DNA of 25,743 nucleotides from Lachnospiraceae bacterium UBA7225 (GTDB taxonomy: Bacteria > Bacillota > Clostridia > Lachnospirales > Lachnospiraceae), in NCBI GenBank assembly GCA_002473385.1, contig DKTR01000009.1:1910-27652 (forward strand). The letters run 5' to 3'. Below, piece after piece: positions 7,422-14,742 of the stretch; position 1 is the first letter of the stretch, and each line of letters starts with the position of its first letter. The position numbers were made by a program, and so were the translations under genes. The notes under the pieces are model-generated. The model worked only from the letters and a program-made list of their open reading frames with translations, was not told the origin of the DNA and ran no database searches.

Positions 7422-10073
7422 TTACTCAATACCTGCTGTTTCAATAATAAATTTTACGCTGCCGTTTTCAGCCTCTCCGCCGAAGCTCTTATAGCTTTCT
7501 CCGGCGTCCTTCATTTCTTCAAGACGGTCGAGGAACTCCTGCAGATCGTCCTCCAGCGCATCGGTAATTTTATCAATACCCTCTTCTTTAAATTCTTTCA
7601 TGCCGTCGGCAAGCTCCTCTGCGCCGTCCGCAAGAGACTGCGTGCCCTCGTCAAGCTTTACGCCCGCCTCTGCAAGCTGCGCGGTTCCCTCCTTAAGCTG
7701 TGTGCTGCCGTTTGCGAGCTGCACAATGCCGTCCGCAAATGCCGCCGTGCCCGAGGCGAGCTGATGTCCGCCATCCGCAAGAGACTGCACACCGCTGCCA
7801 AGCTCCGATGCTCCAGAGGAAAGCTGATGTCCGCCATCTGCAAGCTGTCCGATACCACTTCCAAGCGCACCTGCTCCCGAAGCAAGTTGTCCGCTGCCAT
7901 CCGCAAGCTGCGCTGCGCCGGAACTTACCTGTGCTGCGCCTTTCTTTAAATCCTTACTCTTTCCGGTAAGCTGTGCTGCGCCTGTCTTCAGTTCGCCGCC
8001 CTTCTTAGTAAGCTGCGCAGCTCCTGCTTTCAGCTCTTTTCCTTTCTCTGTAAGCTGCTTTGCCCCCGCATTCAGAAGCACGCTGCTCTGCGCAAGCTGC
8101 CGGCCGCCCGCAAGCAAAGCGTCGCCATTTTCCGTAAGCTGCTCACTTCCTGCCTTCAAAGCTTCATCATTTGCCGTAAGCGCCGCTGCACCATCCGCAA
8201 GCTGCTGCGTCGCTGCTGCAAGCTGCGAGAGCGCCCCGCTGATATCCATGCTGCCCTCTCCCGAAGCCCCTGCAAGCGCTGCCCGGATCTGTGCCAGCGC
8301 TTCTTTTGCCTGGCTCTGATAAGCTATGTCGTTCTGAAGCTCTGCTATACTGGTATTCAACTGCCCTGCGTAATTGTTGTAGGTATCTGCATAGTCTCCC
8401 AATGCCTCCGGCAGACTGCCCGGCAGATTTGCCTGCACTCCCTGCAGCGTTGCCAGCACCGACTGATTGCCTGCAATAGAAGCTTCCAGTCCCGCAATGC
8501 ACGTGTCAACCGCCGCCGCTGCTGCCTGAAGGTCTGCGCCCGGATTCTGTATTGCACCGCCAAGCTGCCCTGCAAGCGCCTGCACCTGTTCGTTCAGGGC
8601 AACCGCACCGCCCGCGAGCTGATCCGCGCCGGCAATATAAGCATCTGCCCCCTGCGCAAACTGCTGTGCTCCCTCCACATAAGACTTTGTCCCGGCAACC
8701 AGTGAGTTCGTTCCCTCTATATAGTTACTCATTCCGGAAATCAGCGTCGCCGTCCCGTCCACGTATGCGTCTGCACCATCCCCCAATGCCGACGCACCGT
8801 CTGTGTAAGCATCCACTCCGTCCTTTAATGCAGCCGCACCCGAGGTGTACTGTGTAATTCCCTTCTGCAGCGATCTGCTTCCCCCTGCGAGCTGGCTGCT
8901 TCCGCTCTGCAGGGCATTTACACCGGAAATCAGCGTGCTCTTGTTCGCATCCATCTGATCAATGCCGGAAACCAGACTGTTTACTCCGGAAATCAGATCC
9001 CCCTTCCTGCCGTTTAAGGTATCGATACCAGATACCAGCGTGTTGATGCCATCCACCAGATCGTCCTTCTTATTATTCAATGTGGTGATTCCATCCGCCA
9101 GCGTTCCCATATTCTCGTCAATCTCATTCATTCCGTCGATCAGTTCTACGCAGGAATCCCGCAGTTCCTTCACGCCGTCCGCCAGCTCGCCGCTGCCGTC
9201 GGTGAGTTTATCCGCCGCATCCTCCAGATCTTCCACTGCATCCTCCAGGTCATCCAGATCTTTTATATCATCCAGTCCAAACTTAGACAGATCAAGATTT
9301 GTCGCCGCCGTCATCGTCATGGGCAGCTCAAAATCCGTCACATCCGCTTCCATCTCAAAGTAATCAGGAATCTCTATATCCTGCAGACCTTCTTTTTCCT
9401 CCAGCTTCAGACTCCCGGCAACCCCCGGAAAGCCCATGCCGATCACTATTTCTTTTTCGCCGTCGGAAACCAGACGCCCGTGCTCCACCGTCACATTTGA
9501 AAAATTCCCGGACGGAAGTACCATGCCTGTCACCATGGCAAACGGCGTGTAGACCGCCCCGCTCTTCTCCCTGTTTACATAAGTAAAGCGGATGCGCACA
9601 TGACCATCCTTTCCGGCAAGCTCCTCCGGTGAGATCTCCTGCCCGTCCAGATAGCAGGAAACCTGCACTGCGACCGGAAGCTCCTGATCGGTGGTTCCCT
9701 GATAGTAGATATCTTTGCCGTCTGCATTCCAGACCACTTCTTTCCCGTTTTGCTCGAAGCCCTCCTCTCCCTTTACGTTTTCAATATCCTGCAGATCGGT
9801 GATATCGGTCAGCGTGTCTGCACCGTCCGTATTTTTCAGCCAGACACTCACGATCACCTCATCCGGTTCGCCGTCCGCCGAGGCTTTGACGTAAACGGTC
9901 TCTTCCTTTTCTATGCCGTTTTTTGTATGCTCAGCCGGCGTTATACTCATCTTTTTGGTCACTGAAGCTCCGGTATTCTCTGCCGCATATACGCCGGCGG
10001 CTGTCTGTCCCGCCAGCATCACACCTGCCATTGCAGCGGCGATTGATTTTGTTAATTTACGGTTTCTGTTCAT
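7422..10073 (-). CDS. Secreted xxxLxxG heptad-repeat protein, partner of MMPL transporter
   Basis: An 883-residue exported protein with a signal peptide (MNRNRKLTKSIAAAMAG..., probable cleavage after VYAA near residue 31). Residues 40-255 look beta-rich. Two long blocks (about 289-500 and 610-825) repeat a heptad with Leu and Gly at fixed places, such as GSGQLASGAGALGSGIGQL. This is the X-X-X-Leu-X-X-Gly pattern of YhgE/Pip and some MMPL-linked proteins. A helical insert without the motif separates the blocks, and an acidic coil (830-857) precedes a short tail. Unlike YhgE/Pip there is no C-terminal membrane domain and no sorting signal. The start overlaps the MMPL stop (ATGA) and has AAGGGGG 7 nt upstream. 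I infer an extended periplasm-like stalk or adaptor working with MMPL; that function is not demonstrated. Confidence 0.82.
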   Translation of the reverse strand: MNRNRKLTKSIAAAMAGVMLAGQTAAGVYAAENTGASVTKKMSITPAEHTKNGIEKEETVYVKASADGEPDEVIVSVWLKNTDGADTLTDITDLQDIENVKGEEGFEQNGKEVVWNADGKDIYYQGTTDQELPVAVQVSCYLDGQEISPEELAGKDGHVRIRFTYVNREKSGAVYTPFAMVTGMVLPSGNFSNVTVEHGRLVSDGEKEIVIGMGFPGVAGSLKLEEKEGLQDIEIPDYFEMEADVTDFELPMTMTAATNLDLSKFGLDDIKDLDDLEDAVEDLEDAADKLTDGSGELADGVKELRDSCVELIDGMNEIDENMGTLADGITTLNNKKDDLVDGINTLVSGIDTLNGRKGDLISGVNSLVSGIDQMDANKSTLISGVNALQSGSSQLAGGSRSLQKGITQYTSGAAALKDGVDAYTDGASALGDGADAYVDGTATLISGMSNYIEGTNSLVAGTKSYVEGAQQFAQGADAYIAGADQLAGGAVALNEQVQALAGQLGGAIQNPGADLQAAAAAVDTCIAGLEASIAGNQSVLATLQGVQANLPGSLPEALGDYADTYNNYAGQLNTSIAELQNDIAYQSQAKEALAQIRAALAGASGEGSMDISGALSQLAAATQQLADGAAALTANDEALKAGSEQLTENGDALLAGGRQLAQSSVLLNAGAKQLTEKGKELKAGAAQLTKKGGELKTGAAQLTGKSKDLKKGAAQVSSGAAQLADGSGQLASGAGALGSGIGQLADGGHQLSSGASELGSGVQSLADGGHQLASGTAAFADGIVQLANGSTQLKEGTAQLAEAGVKLDEGTQSLADGAEELADGMKEFKEEGIDKITDALEDDLQEFLDRLEEMKDAGESYKSFGGEAENGSVKFIIETAGIE

Positions 10074-12139
10074 AATATTGCCCCCTTAAAGCCCTTGCTT
10101 GTTTTACAGATTATTTTGTCGAATATCATATACATTGCCGGCAGCATACAGAGCACAACCACCATGCTGATCAGCGCACCGCGCGCCATCAGTGTACAGA
10201 GTGAGCTGATCATGTCAATGTTGGAATACATGCCCACTCCGAAGGTAGCCGCAAAAAAGCTGACCGCGCTGACAATGATGGACTTCATGCTGCTGCGGTG
10301 GGCGATGCGGATAGATTCCTTTTTGTCCAGCCCGCTGCTGCGCTCTTTCTCGTAGCGGCTCGTCATCAGAATCGCGTAATCAACGGTCGCGCCGAGCTGG
10401 ATCGTACCGATCACGATAGACGCAATAAATGGGAGCTGCGTCCCCGTCAGATACGGAATGCCGAGATTGATAAAAATGGCAAATTCAATAACCGCCACCA
10501 GCAGAACCGGCAGAAACAGAGAGCGGAAAACAACGCAGATAATCGCAAACACTGCCAGAATAGAAACAGCGCTGACCACTTTGAAATCCTGGTCAGTAAT
10601 AGTAATCAGGTCCTTTGTACAAGGCGCCTCCCCGACCAGCATCCCATTGGGATCGTATTTTTTCAAAATCTCATTCAGCTCCGTAATCTGTCCATTTACC
10701 TCGTCCGTTGCGACTTTGTACTCGTTGTTTATCAGCATCAGCTCATAATTTTCATTTTCCAGAATTTCTTTGATGGAATCCGGGATCATACTCTCCGGTA
10801 TCCGGCTGCCGAGCAGCGTCTCCAGACCAAGCACCCCCTTCACGCCATCTACCTGCTCCATTTCCTCTATCATTTCATGCACCTGCTTCGACGGCAGACT
10901 GCTGTCAATCAGAAGCATGTGCAGCGCGCCCATACTAAATTTTTCCTGGAGCTTATTATTTGCCTGAATGCTGGGCAGCTCCTCCGGCAGTGAAGCATCA
11001 AGGTTGTAATATACCGGCGTATGGTTCTGGCAGTATGCCGCCGGGATAATCAGCACAGCAAGCAATACTGCAAAAATCCGGTAATGCCGGATGATGAAAT
11101 CCGAAAGCTTTGGCAGCTCCGGCAGAAAGGCACGGTGCTTTGTCCTCTCCAGTACCTTATCAAAAATCATTATCATGGACGGAAGCACCGTTACACAGCA
11201 AAGCACACCGATCACAACGCCCTTGGCCATGACAATGCCCAGATCCAGACCAAGTGTAAAGCTCATAAAACACAGTGCAATAAAACCTGCCACCGTCGTC
11301 AGTGAGCTTCCAGCCACTGACTTAAAGGTTTTTTCGATTGCGTGCGCCATTGCCTCCTTACGATCCTCAAACACGCCGAGCTGCTCCTGGTAGCTGTGCC
11401 AGAGAAAAATGGAATAGTCCATCGTCACACCGAGCTGCAGAACCGCCGTCAGCGCTTTGGTGATGTAAGAAATTTCTCCCATAAATACATTGCTTCCGAG
11501 ATTATATACAATCGCCATGCCAATGCCTAGCAGAAAGACTACCGGCACAAAAAACGATTCCATCGTCACCGCCAGTACAATTGCCGAAAGCACTACAGCA
11601 ATCAGCACATAAATGACAACCTCGCTGTCGGCAAGCTCCTTCGTATCCGTAACAATTGCCGACATGCCGCTTAAAAAGCACTGCTTTCCGGCAATGCTGC
11701 GGATCTCCTGGATTGCCTCCATTGTCTCATCCGCCGAAGTTGTCGTGTCAAAAATCAAAAACATCATAGTGGTATCGTCCTTGTTGAAAAGCTCCAGCAC
11801 CTTGTCCGGCAGCATTTCCATCGGAATGCTCAGATCCAGAATGCTGTCATACCAGATTACCTTTTCCACATGCTCTACCTGCTCCAGCTTTTCTTTCAGC
11901 TTTGCCACATCCCTATTGTCCATGCCTTCGCACAGAAACATAGAGTAGGCACCCGTGCCGAACTGCTCCGCCAGAATATTCTGTCCCTGCATGGTCTCGA
12001 TACTGTCCGGCAGATAATACAGGATATCGTAATTAATCCTGGTATTGATATAACCGATCGCCGAAGGTATCAAAAGCAGCAGGCTGAGAACGAAAATCGG
12101 AACGCGGTATTTCACGATTTTCTCTCCCATTTTCAACAT
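10070..12139 (-). CDS. MMPL-family RND transporter
   Basis: A 689-residue inner-membrane transporter of the MMPL/RND superfamily, which in other bacteria export lipids or other hydrophobic compounds using the proton gradient. It shows the duplicated RND layout: one span (about 13-31), a large external loop (35-170), five spans (172-328), then a repeat (spans at about 352-369 and 520-680 around a second loop at 375-515). Each half has the DY pair expected of the proton relay: D241-Y242 in GVTMDYSIF and D587-Y588 in GATVDYAIL. I chose the start at 12139 because AAGGAAG lies 8 nt upstream and translation begins just before span 1; the 34 further open codons have no ribosome-binding site and cross a candidate operator. 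Its stop overlaps the next gene by 4 nt. Confidence 0.92.
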   Translation of the reverse strand: MLKMGEKIVKYRVPIFVLSLLLLIPSAIGYINTRINYDILYYLPDSIETMQGQNILAEQFGTGAYSMFLCEGMDNRDVAKLKEKLEQVEHVEKVIWYDSILDLSIPMEMLPDKVLELFNKDDTTMMFLIFDTTTSADETMEAIQEIRSIAGKQCFLSGMSAIVTDTKELADSEVVIYVLIAVVLSAIVLAVTMESFFVPVVFLLGIGMAIVYNLGSNVFMGEISYITKALTAVLQLGVTMDYSIFLWHSYQEQLGVFEDRKEAMAHAIEKTFKSVAGSSLTTVAGFIALCFMSFTLGLDLGIVMAKGVVIGVLCCVTVLPSMIMIFDKVLERTKHRAFLPELPKLSDFIIRHYRIFAVLLAVLIIPAAYCQNHTPVYYNLDASLPEELPSIQANNKLQEKFSMGALHMLLIDSSLPSKQVHEMIEEMEQVDGVKGVLGLETLLGSRIPESMIPDSIKEILENENYELMLINNEYKVATDEVNGQITELNEILKKYDPNGMLVGEAPCTKDLITITDQDFKVVSAVSILAVFAIICVVFRSLFLPVLLVAVIEFAIFINLGIPYLTGTQLPFIASIVIGTIQLGATVDYAILMTSRYEKERSSGLDKKESIRIAHRSSMKSIIVSAVSFFAATFGVGMYSNIDMISSLCTLMARGALISMVVVLCMLPAMYMIFDKIICKTSKGFKGAIL

Positions 12140-12170
12140 ACTATCTACTTCCTTCCCTGTTCTTTCTACA

Positions 12171-12187
12171 TCTGGTAATATGCCAGA
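12171..12187. promoter_or_regulatory. Candidate operator for the adjacent TetR regulator
   Basis: A 17-bp inverted repeat with arms TCTGG and CCAGA around 7 bp, located 32 bp before the MMPL start codon and after the tetR terminator. Size, symmetry and position suit a TetR-family operator. No second clear copy is seen in front of the regulator itself, and the -10/-35 boxes here are not obvious, so this is tentative. Confidence 0.35.
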
Positions 12188-12211
12188 CGCCTGATACTTT
12201 TTCCATGGGCA

Positions 12212-12243
12212 GAAAAAAATCCATGCACATTTTTTGTGCATGG
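12212..12243 (-). terminator. Strong rho-independent terminator after tetR-type gene
   Basis: A perfect 9-bp stem CCATGCACA / TGTGCATGG (12221-12229 and 12235-12243) with a 5-T loop. On the minus strand it is followed by ATTTTTTTCT. It should end the regulator transcript about 90 nt after its stop, so the MMPL gene needs its own promoter downstream. Confidence 0.8.
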
Positions 12244-12329
12244 ACTTTGTTTTGTCTGAAATTCTGTAAGATATTCTTTAACCATTTCCGATTGCAAAAG
12301 CACATCGTAAACCGGCTCCGCTTTCTGCT

Positions 12330-12896
12330 CTACACTTCATTCCCCTGCGCCGCTCTTGCAAGCATGCGTGCGATACTGCCCTCCTGCAGAAATCCGACAC
12401 GCCGGATAAATTCCTCCGGTTCCTGCTTCATACCGCCGTCAAGCCACTCCATTACGATACCCACCAGGGCACATTTGTAGAAGCCCGCGATCATTACAAT
12501 ATCATCCTCAGGAACCCGCATACCTTCCGCCTGCGTGCGCACATATGACAGCATAATCTCGCCGGCCACTTTGTACAGAAACTGCTCCAGCTGGCGGCGG
12601 TCTATGGAATTATAAATATGATAGATCTCCTTCCGGTTTTCCAGGGCATACAGCGTGCAGCGCAGAAAGCTCTCCTGCCAGTCATTTCTGGCAATTCCCT
12701 CCGCAAGTACCTCATCCGCCCGCTTTTCAAAAACCCTGTGAAGCAGATCAAAAATATCCTCATAGTGATAGTAAAAAGTATTGCGGTTGATTCCACAATC
12801 CTCCACAATATCCTTCACTGTAATTTTGTCAAATGGCATTTCTTTTAAAAGACTGATAAACGATTTTTCAATCGCCCTCTCCGTGAGCTGTGACAT
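12330..12896 (-). CDS. TetR/AcrR-family transcriptional regulator
   Basis: A 188-residue regulator of normal TetR length. The N-terminal domain (1-50) has the family helix-turn-helix: MPFDKITVKDIVEDCGINRNTFYYHYE, read in two overlapping pieces, with the characteristic NTFYYHYED turn. The C-terminal part (60-188) is all-helical and should bind a ligand and dimerise. The start at 12896 is supported by GGGAGG 5-6 nt upstream; the frame stays open for 45 more codons back into the aldo/keto reductase gene, but that extension has no ribosome-binding site. Position directly upstream of the MMPL/xxxLxxG pair suggests it controls that export system; the ligand is unknown. Confidence 0.88.
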   Translation of the reverse strand: MSQLTERAIEKSFISLLKEMPFDKITVKDIVEDCGINRNTFYYHYEDIFDLLHRVFEKRADEVLAEGIARNDWQESFLRCTLYALENRKEIYHIYNSIDRRQLEQFLYKVAGEIMLSYVRTQAEGMRVPEDDIVMIAGFYKCALVGIVMEWLDGGMKQEPEEFIRRVGFLQEGSIARMLARAAQGNEV

Positions 12897-12970
12897 TCTT
12901 ACCTCCCGTTGTGCATACTCTTCTGCCATTATCTTATCACAGCCCGCGGGATACTGCCAGTCATTTTTTC

Positions 12971-14095
12971 TTACTTCAGCTTTGCCGCAAAGTCTGCCAT
13001 TACCTCGGAAATCCTGATCTGCTGCGGACAAACTGCTTCACAGCTCCGGCAGCCGAGGCAGGCATCCGGCTGTTTCTCTTCCGGCACTGCCATAAGTGCC
13101 ATCGGTGCTATAAATCCACCGCCCGTGAAGGAATGCTCATTGTAGAGCTTCAGCAGCATCGGAATGTCCAGCCCCTGCGGACAGTGTGCCGTACAATAAT
13201 GACAGGCGGTACACGGTATGCCGCTTGTCATCTGCGCGGCAATGTCCAGAAGCGTTTTCATTTCTTCCTCCGTCAGTGGTCTTTCGGTGTTAAAGGTCTG
13301 GATATTATCCTTCAGCTGCTCCGCATTCGACATTCCGGACAGCACCATTGTCACCTCCGGCAGTGTCTGCAGGAACCGGAAAGCCCACGCCGGAATTCCC
13401 TCATCCGGGCGGAGTGCATGCAGCTTTGCCTCATTTTCCGGTGAAAGCTTTGCCAGCTTTCCTCCGCGGACCGGTTCCATCACCCACACCGGCAGGTGAT
13501 ATTCCTGCAAAAGCTCCACCTTTTCTTTTGCATGCTGGAATGACCAGTCAATATAGTTCAGCTGAATCTGACAAAATTCCATATGCTCACCATATGCATC
13601 CAGAAAACGCTTCATTACATCGTAATCGCCGTGTGCCGAAAAGCCCAGGTGCTTAATGCGCCCGTTTTCTTTCTGCTTCATCAGATACTCAAAAATACCG
13701 TATTCCGGATCAAGGTAAGCATCGATATTCATCTCGCAGACATTGTGAAACAAATAGAAGTCGAAGTACTCCACGCCGCATTTTTCCAGCTGCTTTTCAA
13801 ATATCTCTTCTACCTTATCCATATTTGATAAATCATAGCCCGGAAATTTGGTGGCAAGAAAGAAGCTTTCCCGCGGATATCTGCTAAGAGCCCTGCCCAC
13901 GGCAAGCTCCGAATTGCCGCTGTGGTACCCCCATGCCGTGTCATAATAATTGATGCCCTGCTCCATGGCATACGCCACCATCTCATTTACCGCTGCCTCA
14001 TCAATCACGTCATCTTTTCCGTCAATCACCGGCAGACGCATTGTCCCCATACCAAGTGCCGATAATTTTAAATCCTGAAAATCTCTGTAAATCAT
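12971..14095 (-). CDS. Aldo/keto reductase with C-terminal 2[4Fe-4S] ferredoxin domain
   Basis: A 374-residue oxidoreductase. Residues 1-270 form the aldo/keto reductase barrel with the catalytic tetrad D52, Y57, K83 and H117 (NYYDTAWGYH, LATKFP, YLFHN). Residues 290-374 carry two ferredoxin-type clusters: C295/C298/C301/C305 followed by P306, and C346/C349/C352/C356 followed by P357. Such fusions are frequent in anaerobes; the clusters may exchange electrons with ferredoxin in place of or beside NAD(P)H, which is inference. AAGGAGG lies 7 nt before the ATG. It is 37 nt downstream of the MerR gene and probably co-transcribed from that gene's promoter, which suggests a role in removing reactive aldehydes or ketones. 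Confidence 0.92.
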   Translation of the reverse strand: MIYRDFQDLKLSALGMGTMRLPVIDGKDDVIDEAAVNEMVAYAMEQGINYYDTAWGYHSGNSELAVGRALSRYPRESFFLATKFPGYDLSNMDKVEEIFEKQLEKCGVEYFDFYLFHNVCEMNIDAYLDPEYGIFEYLMKQKENGRIKHLGFSAHGDYDVMKRFLDAYGEHMEFCQIQLNYIDWSFQHAKEKVELLQEYHLPVWVMEPVRGGKLAKLSPENEAKLHALRPDEGIPAWAFRFLQTLPEVTMVLSGMSNAEQLKDNIQTFNTERPLTEEEMKTLLDIAAQMTSGIPCTACHYCTAHCPQGLDIPMLLKLYNEHSFTGGGFIAPMALMAVPEEKQPDACLGCRSCEAVCPQQIRISEVMADFAAKLK

Positions 14096-14132
14096 CTCAT
14101 ATCCTCCTTTTTATAAATTTACCGCCGAACGC

Positions 14133-14507
14133 TTAATGCCACGTCAGCACACCTGTTTTTACCGCCTCCTCATAGCAGGCGATTTTGTAATCCAGGCGCG
14201 CCATTGCCGCCTCCACCGACTGAAGCTGCTCCTGCAGTTGTGCACGCTGCGCTTTTAAAAGACGGCATCTGTCCGCTATGGTTTTGTCTCCCTTCTTCGC
14301 AAGCCTTACGTATTCCGCGATTGCTTCCACCTGCAGCCCCGCGCCGCGCATACATTTTGCAAGCTCCACCCAGCCGCAGTCCTCCTCTGTGTAATCCCGC
14401 AGACCGCCTGCAGTGCGGTGAACCGGCGGTATCATCCCCGCCTTCTCGTAATAGCGCAGTGTATCCTGCGTCAGCCCGTATTTCCGGCTTACTTCTGAAA
14501 TTGTCAT
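14133..14507 (-). CDS. MerR-family regulator, AdhR/NmlR-like
   Basis: A 124-residue activator. Residues 1-70 are the winged helix of the family (MTISEVSRKYGLTQDTLRYYEKAGMIPP, split here as one motif with the LRYYE hallmark), and residues 75-115 form the dimerising coiled coil. Cys52 (in LAKCMR) matches the position of the single redox/aldehyde-sensing Cys known from Bacillus AdhR and the NmlR group; Cys44, Cys81 and Cys111 are additional. There is no C-terminal metal-binding Cys cluster of the MerR/ZntR kind. GGGAG precedes the ATG. Its own promoter has an overlong 19-bp spacer filled by a palindrome, so it probably activates itself and the downstream aldo/keto reductase. Sensing of electrophiles is inferred from Cys52 and the neighbour. 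Confidence 0.88.
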   Translation of the reverse strand: MTISEVSRKYGLTQDTLRYYEKAGMIPPVHRTAGGLRDYTEEDCGWVELAKCMRGAGLQVEAIAEYVRLAKKGDKTIADRCRLLKAQRAQLQEQLQSVEAAMARLDYKIACYEEAVKTGVLTWH

Positions 14508-14571
14508 ACTTTCTCCCTGCCTTTCATCAACGGCAGACCTGCCCTCTGTCCACTTTTCTTCGGTTTCATGT

Positions 14572-14602
14572 AGTATAGCATCTGGAGTTCACTCCAGGTC
14601 AA
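14572..14602 (-). promoter_or_regulatory. MerR-type promoter with 19-bp spacer
   Basis: On the minus strand the -35 box TTGACC (14597-14602) and -10 box TATACT (14572-14577) are separated by 19 bp, the stretched spacing that MerR-family activators correct by DNA distortion. The spacer is occupied by the palindrome at 14582-14597. It should drive the merR-type gene and the aldo/keto reductase. Confidence 0.85.
14582..14597. promoter_or_regulatory. MerR-family operator palindrome
   Basis: CTGGAGT and ACTCCAG form perfect 7-bp arms around two bases, centred between the -35 and -10 boxes of the minus-strand promoter. Sequence and placement closely resemble operators of AdhR/NmlR-type regulators. 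Confidence 0.85.
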
Positions 14603-14645
14603 GAGATTTCTGTATAATATTTTGCAATAAATTGTATGAAATAAG

Positions 14646-14684
14646 CAAAATTGTGAATATGCCTCCTTCCGTTTTTCTTATAAA
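14646..14684 (+). promoter_or_regulatory. Predicted activator-dependent promoter of hydrolase-transporter-regulator operon
   Basis: The 12-mer CAAAATTGTGAA (14646-14657) lies 21 nt before TATAAA (14679-14684), with a second element ATTGTATGAA 19 nt upstream of the matching ATTG in the 12-mer. The same 12-mer, spacing and offset occur in front of the importer operon at 24012-24050. No -35 consensus box is present, and the 12-mer occupies about -45 to -34, where AraC-type activators often bind. The response regulator encoded at 17580-18647 is the natural candidate. Confidence 0.55.
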
Positions 14685-14728
14685 ATGATGTTGGGGTCAA
14701 AAGCCTTTGCCCCCAACATCATTTTATA
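14679..14728. repeat. Perfect 18-bp inverted repeat before the serine hydrolase
   Basis: The arm TATAAAATGATGTTGGGG (14679-14696) is repeated inverted at 14711-14728, separated by 14 nt; after one mismatch the interior pairs for four more bases. The hydrolase ribosome-binding site AGGAGG starts only 3 nt after the right arm. If transcription starts upstream, the RNA forms a very stable hairpin flanked by an A-rich left side and TTTT on the right, like a terminator or attenuator. If it starts from the predicted -10 inside the left arm, most of the left arm is not transcribed and the palindrome would act as DNA, for example as an operator. Confidence 0.9.
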
Positions 14729-14742
14729 TGAGGAGGTATCTT

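Noticed and set aside
7640..9200. Regular repeats that could be taken for a CRISPR array or minisatellite
   Set aside because: Units are multiples of 21 nt, stay in frame and encode xxxLxxG heptads with a signal peptide upstream; there are no unique spacers of constant length.
8962..9363. Ser/Pro-rich open frame opposite the xxxLxxG gene
   Set aside because: Its low-complexity composition is the direct mirror of the heptad codons on the real strand.
12897..12970. TGACTG/TGATAA as promoter of the tetR-type gene
   Set aside because: Both boxes deviate from consensus and the spacing is 18 bp; too weak to list, though some promoter must lie here or transcription reads through from the reductase gene.
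14588..14618. TATAAT at 14613-14618 with TTCACT 19 nt upstream as plus-strand promoter of the hydrolase operon
   Set aside because: The -10 is good but the -35 is poor, the spacing is long and it overlaps the MerR operator. It stays possible, but the repeated 12-mer/TATAAA arrangement downstream explains more. If used, the full inverted repeat would be transcribed.
14679..14728. Inverted repeat as an ordinary terminator for an upstream gene
   Set aside because: No gene points into it from either side (the merR-type gene is divergent and the hydrolase starts after it), and the T tract on either strand is only four bases.
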